Shown here: piece after piece, positions 47,501 to 58,300 of the stretch
Layout of the letters: each line of letters opens with the position of its first letter
Numbering within the stretch: position 1 is the stretch's first letter
Source of the DNA: Mucidula mucida
Lineage: Eukaryota > Basidiomycota > Agaricomycetes > Agaricales > Physalacriaceae
NCBI GenBank assembly: GCA_015501055.1
Contig: JADNYV010000004.1
Coordinates: 620,001-684,000 of the forward strand
Reading direction: 5' to 3'
DNA length: 64,000 nucleotides
Notes under the pieces: model-generated
Seen by the model: the letters and a program-made list of their open reading frames with translations, nothing else
Databases searched by the model: none
Told to the model about the DNA's origin: nothing
Program-made: the position numbers and the translations under genes

Positions 47501-49027
47501 GACCAGATTTTTCTAGTGCTAAAGTCCGACTAGATGAGGGCCTCAAGTTCTTAGACAATGCTACTCGATTGGCAGCATCGTTGCATCACACCATTTTCGT
47601 GGACCAAGTGAGCTTCTGTTTTCCCTGTCTTGCGTTTTGTTCAGCCATCTCTAGGTGCTGTATTCCAACCTCAATATTGGGAAATCGATTGAGCTTCTCA
47701 AACAGCATATAACCGACAACATTGTGAAGGTAAAACTCCTCCCTCTTACCTCTTTGCTCCTGCTCAATTAGGTTCAGATTGGAGAAGAGTACTATCGTCA
47801 AGTCGTGGGCATACCCCAAGGATCAGTTTTGTCATCTATTTTATGCGCATTCTTCTATGGAGACATGGAGAAGCAGAATGCCTTCAAACCATTTACAGAT
47901 GACCCTTGTAGTGTATGTATCACCTCGTATAACCCGACGACTGCTAATTTTTACAGGTATTGCTAAGACTTATGGATGATTATCTATTCATCACATGCGA
48001 CGTCGATAGGGCGAAGGAGTTCCTCAACGTGATGAACAAAGGTAAAAGCGCTCCAAAGTTTTCCCTACCAGGTTGAGCCTAACCTTCGATGCAGGACATC
48101 CCGAATATGGCTGCTTCATATCGAAAGACAAGACGCGAACGAACTTCGACTATGATTCTCAAATAATGAACGTCGTTGAAACGAACGGTGCTTTTCGCTC
48201 GTCATTCGGTCGCTGTCCGAACTAAAGCGGTTATAGATTTTCCGTGGTGCGGATATTGTATTGACATGCGCGACCTCTCGATTACTGGAGACTACACTCG
48301 GTACTATGGTACTCGTGAGTGCATTGTCTTGGTTTAGTATCGTGTATAACCAGTATGGTAGACCTTCGCGACACCTTGACTGTCGCCAAGGAACGTCGGC
48401 CAGGCGTGGCATTCACAAACAAGATGCTCCTGTACGTCGGAACAGAAATCGGCTCCCAGCTGCTGATCCTTCGTAGATTGGCCAAAGCCAAGAGTCATGC
48501 TATCTTCACCGATGGTGGTCTAAATAGCGAGCGAGTGATATACTTGAACGTTTATCAGAACTTCCTATTATGCGCTATGAAAATGCACGGATACATTTGG
48601 GAATGGCGTATGAACATAACGAGGAACGGACAGCTGATTCAAGGTAGACCCAACGTGTACGTGAGAGGCGTCGCTGACTTGTGATCAGGAACCATACAGC
48701 AGATCATTGCGTATTGCTTCGCGTCAATGAAATCGATGGGCCGGACCCAAGTCGCGCAAAGTAATACACACGAATGGAGCATCAACAAATCTGATATCTT
48801 CTTGTGAGTCTTCAAGCCTCCGTAGGCTAATCGATCTGAAAGGAGAACATGATAGCTTGGGATGGGATGCCTTTCAGAGAATACTTTGTCGTAAACCGCG
48901 CCATTATGCCGTCGTCCTTCACAGGCTTCGACACGACTTGAACAAGTTCGGAAACGCTCGACGTGCGCGAAGATTCAAACCTGTCATTGCGGAGGCTGTC
49001 AAGATTCTTGACCACATATCGTATTGA
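44514..49027 (+). CDS. TERT: Telomerase reverse transcriptase
   Basis: Catalytic subunit of telomerase; it copies the telomerase RNA template onto chromosome ends. The start at 44514 gives MAVRSKILPSILSNYFPFVL. The N-terminal/RNA-binding half includes ILHLLTQTSIFIPLPNECLC, FARSRVFYGRPTIIPHSK, NHVLNRYIPCYPKGGPIFDY and WRHGKCKYHILRNQACPTK. It continues with YVVLVTKNVVPQELWGSERN and the T motif TAFYATETASYRNRVLYFRQ (about 46680). RT motifs: 1/2 RLLPKDSGVRPIVNLRRK (46917 on); A MYFVKVDVRACFDTI (47310-47355); B' QVVGIPQGSVLSSILCAFFY (about 47797-47856); C LLRLMDDYLFITCD (about 47950-48000), with the catalytic Asp pair. The C-terminal extension has FPWCGYCIDMRDLS, SHAIFTDGG and FLGWDAFQRIL. More than 20 introns. 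A frame break near 47510 is repaired by one T in a T run, or by a 38-nt intron at 47487-47524. Confidence 0.93.
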
Positions 49028-49326
49028 ATCAAGCTTGCCCGGATCGCCCGAGGCCGCATCATGACGGACCCCTCATCACCGGATTCAATTTGTAACCGAA
49101 GCCGATTGCACGAAAACCTTCATCTCGCATGATTTTGGCACTGACAGTCACGCCGCGACCTGTTAGATTCATCAGCAACAGCCGCCCACAATTATTTAAA
49201 TCGTATCTCCACTTTCGAACACGCCATTTTCCCTTCCACCCCCCACCACATACCCCCATCCCGGCAGTCAACCACCGCTTTATCGCTTCCACTTCTGCTT
49301 CACCTATAACCCATATCGCTGCAAAT
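49028..49326. other. Promoter/leader region of the glutathione peroxidase gene
   Basis: TTATTTAAAT at about 49192-49201 is TATA-like, followed by a C-rich leader. An ATG at 49129 is in frame with the peroxidase and without a stop; see findings. Confidence 0.4.
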
Positions 49327-50016
49327 ATGTCCGAAGGCTTCTACTCCCTCAAAGCTACCCTTCCCGGGAACAAGGAGTACGACTTTGCTCAGCTTAAGGG
49401 CAAGACTGTTCTCATCGTCAACACTGCATCTGCTTGGTGATTACGTTGCGATCCATATGGGACGTTAGATGCTGATTGATTGACGCAGCGGATTCACCCC
49501 ACAATACAAAGGTTCTTACACACGTCGCTGGTATTTGCGCCGTCTTTGATACAAGCATCACCCAGGCCTCCAGGCACTCTACGACAAGTACAAGGACCAG
49601 GGTTTTATCATTCTAGGCTTCCCATGCAACCAGGTGTGTGATACTTATTTCGCATCTGACGTTCCGTTGATGAGCATTTGCGCAGTTCGGCGGTCAAGAA
49701 TCGAAAGGCGACGAAGACATTGCCCAGTTTTGCACGGTCAACCACGGCGTTACGTTCCCTCTCATGAAAAAGTCGGAGGTGAATGGAGACAACACGAACG
49801 AAGTGTTTAAGTGGTTGAAGTCACAGAAGCATGGCATCTTGGGCCTGGCCAGGATTAAGGTAAGAGTGCAAGCCTTATTTTGCATCGTGTTGCCAAACCT
49901 TCTCGCAGTGGAACTTTGAGAAGTTCCTCATCGACAAGGAGGGCAATGTTGTACACCGATGGGCATCGACTACCACCCCCGAAAGCATCGACGCGGAGGT
50001 GGCAAAGATACTGTGA
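49327..50016 (+). CDS. Glutathione peroxidase (Gpx3/Hyr1-like, Cys type)
   Basis: Thiol peroxidase that reduces peroxides, in fungi usually with thioredoxin, and often a redox sensor. The start at 49327 gives [20 protein letters not shown]. The peroxidatic Cys lies in [15 protein letters not shown]; its TGC codon is split by intron 1 (49437-49488). Intron 2 runs 49512-49565. Further motifs: LGFPCNQFGGQE, with the second Cys and Gln of the family, and [12 protein letters not shown], with the active-site Trp. The end is [16 protein letters not shown] at 50016. Five exons, all in frame, no selenocysteine. An in-frame upstream ATG at 49129 would add 66 residues. It is convergent with the carrier-like gene. 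Confidence 0.93.
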
Positions 50017-50108
50017 TTTGGTGTTATGCACGGTTATGTCAAGAAGTAAGAACAGAAATAACTGTAATAACGTATCGAGAAAATGGTGATTGAGGGCCAT
50101 TTCAAGAG

Positions 50109-51199
50109 CTAGACTACGAAGGTGCCCAGAAAGGTGATGAACCATCCGCGATACAGCGCTGGCCATCCTTCTTCCTCAACAGTTTTTCGTAGACAATCTA
50201 GCAGTCCCAAGTACGGCTCGTCCTCGTTGCGCAATCTGCTAGATTTGTCAAATCGTCTTCGAGGAGCAATGGAAAAACGTACCGAACCACAGCGTCAGGT
50301 GGAAGTAGGTTCGGTGATGCCCCAACCGCGTTCTTCTCCGTGTCTAGAGGTTCTACCGTCTCGCTTGGCTCCGTCTCTTGCTGTCCCTCACGAGTACCGT
50401 AATTCCGTTGTATTGCGAGACGAGTAGTAATGACTTCAAGTGGAGCGAGAATAACGGTGCAAAGCATTGCCAATAACACCTTGATAATCGTCCTGGTCAG
50501 CTCTTCAATGAACTCTAGTTCGCGTGGTAGAGTTCTCGGAAATATGAAAGTGTCCTGGACGAGACGAAGTACGAAAATGTTTATGCATATGTTGAGGACG
50601 AGTGCGGGGATGAGACCGGGGATTTGATATATGGCCCATGGTCGTCTGCGTTCGTGAGCAGTGAAAAGGGCGTGAAATGCTTCTTGGGGCTTCCAGGAAT
50701 CCAATTCATGTATAGTCGTTATAGCTCTGGAAGTAGATGAACTTCAAGAGGCGGATTTAAGTATGAGATGCAACTCACCTGTAGACGGTAACTAGGACGA
50801 ATGTGTAGTATACCAAGGTGTAAATGAGTGCGTAAGTCAGAGAGAATCCTAGAACTCCCGGTGAAGCAGATATGTAGATCTTGGGGGGCATTCGGTGTAT
50901 CCAGAATAGTGGTAAAACAATTCCAAGCCAGATTGTAGGCGCTAGTAAACGATTCAAATATGTGAGGGCAAGCGGTTATATCGTACACACCCATCCCATG
51001 CGTAAAACCTTTGATACCCTACCGAATATGAGTAGTCAATATTACTAAAGTTGAGGAAAAGATGACGAACGAGAATCCGATATACTCTTTTCGAAACTCC
51101 CCAAAGGCTTGTAGGCGCATAATATCCCACTCTGTAACGCACGAGCACACTCGTAAACGGGACTAGAAGCAATGCAATAAAGTTGAATTCTGCACCCAT
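50109..51199 (-). CDS. Mitochondrial-carrier-like membrane protein
   Basis: Multi-pass membrane protein that reads like a diverged mitochondrial carrier. The start at 51199 gives MGAEFNFIALLLVPFTSVLV and RYRVGYYAPTS. A middle exon has RLLAPTIWLGIVLPLFWIHR and VLGFSLTYALIYTLVYYTFV. Then come DSWKPQEAFHALFTAHERRR, PWAIYQIPGLIPALVLNICI and IIKVLLAMLCTVILAPLEVI with TRLAIQR. The P-x-E-V-x-x-T-R-L-A-I-Q core resembles the carrier PxD/ExxxxR/K signature. The last exon, RLRNEDEPYLGLLDCLRKTV and EEEGWPALYRGWFITFLG, matches the carrier EGxxxLYRG pattern. It is joined by an intron with donor GTACGT. The substrate is unknown; the protein may be an outer-membrane or non-canonical carrier. Confidence 0.72.
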
Positions 51200-51540
51200 A
51201 ATGATCGCGGGAGCAGAGTGGCGGCGGCGACTTCGTTCGGTCAGGTCCGGCCCGGCCCTGATGGCAGGATTTGAACCGCGGCTACACATCGTCTCGGTGT
51301 TACTTTATCGCGACAGGCTTGACGCTTTCTGGCCGTTGCTCGTAGCCCCGAACTGGATGGAAATTCATGCCTCTGAACAAGCGCTCTATCAACTTCGTTC
51401 TCGGCACAACATCGATTTCTAAATTTACTTCAACATCCACGGGACCTCTGCTAGCTCGCACCATGTAGTTTCCTTCAAATTCGACAACCCCAGATGACCC
51501 AACATTCCGTCTGTAACCGCCAGGCTCGGTTCAGACTTGC

Positions 51541-51546
51541 TATAAA
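51541..51546 (+). promoter_or_regulatory. TATA-like element (TATAAA) before the lactonase gene
   Basis: TATAAA lies 46 nt before the start codon at 51587, which fits a short leader. Confidence 0.45.
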
Positions 51547-51586
51547 GTCAGGCGGTTCTGCAGAATCTATTGCACCCACCTTCGCG

Positions 51587-53159
51587 ATGTTCACTCCTTG
51601 GAAGTTCGGTCTTCTCGTCACCAGTGCTATGGCCCAGGTTGCTCCCGTGCGTTTTCTCATGGGAGGATATCAGAGCGAGACTGCTGTCTTCGAATACGAT
51701 CCTTACGCGAACGCGCTCGACATCATCAGCACAAGTGACGGGGGCACCAGTGAGAACAAGGCATGGATGAATCGTCACCCAGTTAACCCTCGTACGTGTG
51801 TCTTTCAGCCCGCCACTGGGTTCTTTGTTTATCAGACTCACCCTTTATTTTTACAGACATCCTGGTTACCTGCAATGATCACGCGGTGGCTAATACCATT
51901 GGGTACATGCAAACCTTTTCCGTGGACCCCATGTCGGGGAGCATCACACTCATTGACCAAGTCGACAGTGGAGGTTACCAGACCGTGAACGGCGTCGCGG
52001 CTGCACATTGCGCATTTTTTCCCAATGGCAAAACAGCTGGAGTAGCTAATTGTTTGTCCATTTTCATTGAGTGGGCCCACCGATCTCAAATTCAGCTACA
52101 GACTTTGGCCAAACGGCCTCTTTCTTCGCGTTCAACGCAACGTCGGGCATGTTTGGCGAGCAACTTCCGACTCTGGATTACTATGGCTACGTACCACGAG
52201 ACGGGCAGAACACTGCAGGTGATGAGGGATCTACCACTCAGCTGACCGCGCACCCGCACATGGTATGTTAGGTTTACTATATAAGAGTAACTTGATATTC
52301 TAAACTTGACCTTGTTCAGATTGTCACACACCCTTGGATAAACACACTATACATCCCTGACTTGGGACAGGACACGCTTCACGTCTACAACTTTGACGAT
52401 GCCGGCGCGCTGACAAACTTCACACACTACGACCAGCCTTTGGGTACTGGGCCGCGCCACTTAGCAATCACCCCCTCAGGACGGTATCTCTATTTGGCGC
52501 ACGAGATCACTGCCGAAATACGCGCATACGAGGTTGATCTTTCAGACGGGACCTTGACGCAGATCCAGGACGAGTGAGTCTTCAAATTCTTGACGCGCCT
52601 TAAAGACTCTTCCATTTCCTGACAGTTGTTTTAGCATCTCTATCTTACCGGACAACATCACCCATTCGTTCGCCCTCTCAGCTGCTGAGATTCATGTCAG
52701 CAATGATGGGCGCTTCTTGTACGCCTCCAACCGCAACCTGACGGACGCATCGCTCATTGAGCCTACCGATGTATGTCATACCATTTTCACAGTGCTTGAC
52801 CTATCCTCACTTGGCTTCGCAGCCGTCCGACACCATCGCAGTATTCTCTATCGATCCGGTTAGCGGCTGCCTCATCAAGATACAATCAGCGATGATGCCT
52901 GGCGCGCGGCAAATCCGCTCCATCGAGCTCTCCCCGCCTGGGTATACGAGCGGCGCCGGTAAGTTCCCCTGACTTCGTGAAATTGTAAATTATCAAGTTT
53001 GACGGTGCCGCAGGTGGTCAAGACTTCCTTGTCGCTGGTGGCCTCACCTCGAACAGCACTGCTATCTTCAAAAGGGACTCAGCAACAGGTCTTCTGAACT
53101 TATCCACGGTGCTCCATCATCCAGAACTAATGCAGCCCTCGTCGTATGTATGGCTTTGA
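51587..53159 (+). CDS. Secreted lactonase-family beta-propeller protein
   Basis: Seven-bladed propeller related to 6-phosphogluconolactonase (YbhE type) and muconate cyclases. The start at 51587 gives MFTPWKFGLLVTSAMAQVAP, a short signal peptide that would be cleaved near AMA-QV. Then VRFLMGGYQSETAVFEYD (blade 1) and ILVTCNDHAVANTIGYMQTF. Later: QTASFFAFNATSGMFGEQLP, DEGSTTQLTAHPHMIVTHPW and PDLGQDTLHVYNFDDAGALT. The core reads TGPRHLAITPSGRYLYLAHE, AEIHVSNDGRFLYASNRN, SDTIAVFSIDPVSG and RSIELSPPG. Several N-x-S/T sites (NATS, NFTH, NITH, NLTD, NSTA) fit a secreted glycoprotein. About six exons, all in frame; stop at 53159. The substrate is unknown. Confidence 0.85.
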
Positions 53160-53263
53160 AAGAAGGGACGCAGCAGGACTCGTGTTTAGAATATGATACA
53201 ATTCCATGATCTGCTACCGTTTTCAATTGAACGCTAAAGCGAATGATAAGAGAAGAGACATTC

Positions 53264-54488
53264 TTATCCACGCCACCCTACTCTGGACTTGACGTTTTTG
53301 CCAGACAGCTCGACAAGCTTCACTTCCCTCTCCCTTTCATCGACGCTGAACATGGTTCTCAATCCATCAATCTCTTGAGATTTCTCTTGCATGCTTTCTG
53401 TCACTTCCCTAGCGTTATTCCTGGCAATTTCCAGCGCGTCCGCATCCGCATTAAGCTGCGCCTGCATAGTCTCATACTTCCTGCGCGCCGCAAGAAACGC
53501 GGCTTCATACTTCTGAAATGTCGTAAATGATTTGCTGTGTACAGTGTGCGCTTTCGCCTCTCGCTACGATAGAGATCAACGTCAGCTCAGGCTTTGTAAA
53601 GGAACGAACCTTAACTGCCTCCTTCTGGATGGTCTGTAGCTCGGAAAGCTCTTTGACGGCAACGCCCAAAGCTTGCCGTTCGACTTTCCCTTCCATTTTG
53701 ATGATTTTTGAAAAGCGTTTTCCTTCCTTGACTGAAGACTATATGAGCGCAGGAACAACATTTTGGAGACAGTTTGACAGGCCTTCTGCTTTTTGGACTT
53801 TTTTCTTCTGCTTCGACGATAACGCGTCATTTGCAGATGCTGCTCTAGCATGAAGGCTCTCATCAGCTTCAACAGAAGCACTGGGACCTGTGGTGCCAGC
53901 ACCGTTGATAAAGGTCGATCCCGCAACAGGCTGGCCTTCCGCGTTGTTAAAAATGCTACGCTTTGACGTAGACTGGCCGCCGACTGAAGTTGCTCGAGTA
54001 ACCGATGTCCGACCCAAGGAACCACGTCGACTAAGCGAGGCAGCTCTCGAGTGCATCGAAGCGGTTTTGGGGTTGGTTTTGCGCAAGGTAGCTCCTGTAC
54101 GAGGAGAAGACGGTAGAACGTCATGATCTGCAGCTGGGAGCCATCCCTCGGAACCGTTGGGATGAAGATGAACATTGTCAAAGTCGCCCACTGTCTCATC
54201 CGCCTCCGCTTCTGCGCCATTGGCCATTCGGTCCTCTACTATTGTCGGCGGATGCTCGGTAAGCCCGGAAGCGACGATAGTGGGCTCTCTGGCCAATTCT
54301 GCCACGGCCTCCGAGCCGTCTGGCTTAGCAATTGGGTGGTCAAGATCCTGCATGGGGGTAGACATCTCGAAATGGGCGATGGGGGCGTCAAAGTATGGCA
54401 GACTCTTCTCGCTGGCGGGGGTAAGGTCCGCGGACATTAACGTGATGCTTGTGGTGGTCGAGATATGAGTTGTGTCAAATGGTGCCAC
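53264..54488 (-). CDS. Ncp1-like coiled-coil protein
   Basis: Resembles basidiomycete proteins annotated as 'DNA binding protein Ncp1'. The N-terminal half is acidic and low-complexity (MSADLTPASEKSLPYFDAPI at 54437; an earlier Met is at 54488). It has a Ser/Arg patch, ASMHSRAASLSRRGSLGRTS, that looks like a kinase-target cluster, and then SSKQKKKVQKAE. The C-terminal half is a long helix: GKRFSKIIKMEGKVERQALG, VKELSELQTIQKEAVK, AAFLAARRKYETMQAQLNAD, ALEIARNNAREVTESMQEKS and REREVKLVELSGKNVKS. Heptad-like Leu/Ala/Glu spacing predicts a coiled coil. The junction near 53720 is uncertain because no clean GT donor fits the phase. The family is from memory; the function is not established. Confidence 0.55.
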
Positions 54489-55363
54489 TTTTAATGAACG
54501 CGAGAACCGATAGGAGGACCCTGCCTACTCGTCATGGATCGACGATGATATCATGGTGTCACAGTGCACGTGTGTCGTCACGTTCTCGCGAATCCTCCGT
54601 CCGGCCAGATCCCCGACGCCAGTATTAAAGCGCCACAACTTTGACGCAAAGGAGATACGGGCGGAATCTTTCTGAGTATCCATTGTAATGAAGATATCGA
54701 TCTGTGGCGGTAATTAAAACACATCAAACAGGACAGTCCAAGCAGAACTATTGGGAACTTACGTCGCGCTTTCATATTGTGTATTATAGTGTATATATAC
54801 CAGCCATCGGATGTCCCAAACATCTCAGGCTAGCTAATACTTCGCAAAATATGCGTTTTGTGTATTTAATCCAGTCAACAATCCAGAGGGAGGACAACGC
54901 GCCCCTTCTCTATGACGACCGCGATCGAAAGTGGCGACGTACGTTGGACTTGGTTATAGCCTATACATAGGTCTTTTTACACCCACGAAGAGTTCCCGGG
55001 TCGTTTGAGCGAGAGGAGGGATGTCAGGTCAAGGTAAAAGAAGCGGAGCTAGGACCCAACTGTACGGCTCAGGGAGTAGCACAACTGCGCGTTCCTCACC
55101 CCTTGACACGAAAGCGGATTCAAGGGTGGAAACCATCACAAAAAGAGTTGTGGCAGCCTCATGTTGTTCATGGAAGATATGAAAGATTTCCCTGTAAAAC
55201 GTTGCGATGATGGCAAAACGCAGCATGCATTGCTTACATAAACCCGCGGCTCTTTCTTTCTTTCCCCCATCACACAACATATTCCACAGGTAGCAGTAGC
55301 ACCATGAATTGAGCTGCCGAGGTCCATCAGGCCCTCCCCTACTCAACGTTGTCACCCAACGAC
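54489..55363. other. Divergent promoter region between the Ncp1-like gene and GCN2
   Basis: 870 bp with no supported gene. A minus-strand frame (54578-54823) could encode a short hydrophobic peptide (MKARRKFPIVLLGLSCLM...) but has no recognisable family. Otherwise nothing was identified. Confidence 0.4.
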
Positions 55364-58300
55364 ATGGAATCTACAGAGGAACTACAGCAGAACGAACTTC
55401 TTGTTTTGGAATCCATCTACGCCGAAGATTACAAGTTAATACCACCACCCAAGGCCTGGAAGGTAGGGACCGCGTTTTTGATCGTACTAGTACTCATCAT
55501 TATCAAGGGCGCCACCAGAACACCAGAATTTAATATCGTCGTACGGCATCCAGACCGTGCAAACATATGCTTTGACCTCAATGTCAAGTTTCCGAAAACA
55601 TACCCGCGAGTTGCATACCCAAACTTTACGATAACGAAACCCATACATGGTCTTGATAATGATCAAGTAACGAAACTTAACCATGCCATCCAAGAGCAGG
55701 TGCAAAAACACCGAGGGTCTGAAATGGTATTTCAGGTCGGTTACTAGTCTTATTCGACACACACAGTTCGTAACACATTCCGACAGATTGTACAGCACTG
55801 TCAGGACTGGCTCAGTATCAACATAGTGCCACCCGTCGAGGTCACCGGCTCGCTGGCCCTGCAGATGAAGCAACGGGCTGTTGATGAAGAAAGAGTGAGT
55901 CATCTTCGCGAATGATCTTACGCGTCTGTCACAAATGCGAGTCATACTAAAGTCTTTCTCAGGAACGACAACTCAGAGCCGACCAAGAAGCTGCAGAGGA
56001 AGCTGAGAGGCAAGCTCGACTTGCTGAGGAGTTTGACAACCAAATCAAAGCCGATGCGCAAAAGCAGCAGCTAGCTAAGGAGATGCAAGTCCGTGCCCGC
56101 CAGCGCGCCGGTTCTGAGGCGACGGAGGTACCCTTATCGGGCGACATACCTACGGAAACTTTTGAGCGCGACATCGAGATGGACGGGGTCAGATTTAGCA
56201 CTGTCAGGTTCTTTCATCCACGCGATGGTAATATCTCACCCTCCACCCCAGCGCGCGCACTGACACCTCTTCAGCTTGTCTTGGGACAATATACTCTGCT
56301 GATCCTGTGTGCGACGACGTCAATGTCACGCTCCCTCTCGAGTTACACGTTGTCGCTTTCGACTCGCCCTACTACAAATCGAGTCAAGGGCGAAAGAAAC
56401 TCAAACAACTCGAGGAGGAGATTTCCCGTCTCATAACCGTGCGACACGACAACGTACTTCGCGTTCTAGCAGTGAAACTGCACACTCCCCATTCCAGCGC
56501 GCCACCCCAGTTGATTGTGCTGAGCGAGCAGACTCCATCGCTCACCCTTCGTGACATGCTTGAGGACTCCACACACTCAGAGAGGAGCGTGCCATAGACT
56601 ATACGATGCAAATACTAACAGGTCTTCATGCTATACATTCGCGTGACCTCGTGCATCGAGGTATGTAACGTTTACATGATTCAACGCTTTTCCTTAACCT
56701 CCCCAGGCATCACTTTGCGATGCATCGGCCTCACCAATAGGTCGTCAGCGGGGAAGCTCGTCAAGATTGGTAAAGTTGCATACTACACACAGCTACAAGA
56801 TATGCATCGATCGAATGCCTTTTCAAAGTCCTATGTTCACGACGATCCTCCTATCCGCGAGTCATGGTGCGGGATTTGCGATGATACTGTTTCCTTCGTT
56901 CTTACATGCCTTATAGGTTATCCAAGGACGTCAAGAACGAATCCCTTCTACTTTACACCAAGTTACGCGATATACATTCAACGGGAATCGTATTCCTCCA
57001 GATGGTACTAGGAATTGACGTCGTCGACCGTTATCCCGACGTCTACACTGCCATCATGTCCTGCAAGTCATCTTCTCATCGCTCACTCCTTATCACTAAC
57101 CTAGCCTTTAGCACCGCTCTCTTCCGATTTTCAACGTTTGGCTATGGAGATGCTTATTCCGAAGAAGAACCAAGCCAGTTGCATGGCGATCTTGCACACG
57201 ATTGCGGACACGTCCTTCCAATTGCATCCTCCGAATGTTAATCGCAGTCCTGCTATCACGTTTCAAGGTTTGTTTTCTCCTTTTGGTTCACTTAATGATG
57301 GGTACTGATTATCGTTTGAATAGAGCCCAAGACGCCTTTGCACGGCACCATAGCCGGATCGCCCGAGGCGGATTACTTCAGAGTTCCTGGCCCTCGTCAC
57401 ACCAGTCGCTGGAAGGAAGACTGGGAAGAACTCGAACTTTTGGTTAGATAACGTCCCGTAGGTAGACTGAATATTCATATTGACTTCCTCTTAGGGTCGT
57501 GGCGCGTTTGGGTCGGTCGTGAAAGCTCGCAACAAGATCGACTCGCGTGTGTACGCTGGTACGTTGTTCTCCCTTCGTTGTGTATTGTTCTTATTGTTTC
57601 GTAGTGAAGAAAGTTCGGTTAAAAGCCGTTCAAAGCGACGCCAAAATTTTCAGAGAAGTCAATGCCTTAAGTCGCTTAAACCACAGATTCATCGTCCGCT
57701 ATTATACCACCTGGGTGGAGACATCTGAACCGACATCGGCAGCGGCGTCCGACGAGGAAAATAGTTCCGAATCTGGATATGAGACAGAGAATGGCATGAC
57801 CTCCGTACCCTCCCGTTCGAGGTTCCATTCGCGGGAGATGAGCAGCCCTATTATCTTCAATATGGACGATCTAGACGAGGTCACAACCGGAATGTCTGGA
57901 GGTGGCTCATTTCCCAGTATACACTTCACGCACTCTGGAGACGGGACGGAAGAAGAAGATGACACGGATAGCGATGGAGATGGACAATTTGGGGATTTGT
58001 TCAGGAAGGAGACAAGTTTACACACTCCAACGCCTGTTCCCGAGGTGCAGAGGACCCTTTACATTCAGATGGTGCGCATACTCTCTCCTGGCGTATATGT
58101 CGATTTCACCTCCTGTGCAGGAATTTGTTGAGCGACAGACTTTGAAAGAGGTGAGAACTACCCTGGCTTTACCGGGCTAGGCTCACCCAGTACGGCACAG
58201 AGAGTCGATGAAGGTTTATCGGAGAACGAAGCATGGCGCTTGTTCCAACAAATCGTGGACGCTTTAGTCCATATGTCGACGCTGGGAATAGTAAGGATCA

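Noticed and set aside
48804..48825. An apparent 22-nt intron near the 3' end of TERT (GTGAGT...CGTAG)
   Set aside because: A normal 52-nt intron from the same donor to the acceptor at about 48855 gives IFFLGWDAFQRIL, which fits TERT better and includes a CTAAT branch site.
50215..50265. A frame break before RLRNEDEPYLG in the carrier-like gene
   Set aside because: A GTACGT...CTAG intron with matching phase joins VVR to RLRNEDEP without any missing base.
51255..51300. Possible minus-strand tRNA T-arm (GGTTCAAATCC)
   Set aside because: The flanking stem does not pair, and no matching 5' acceptor strand, D-arm or anticodon arm can be folded upstream.
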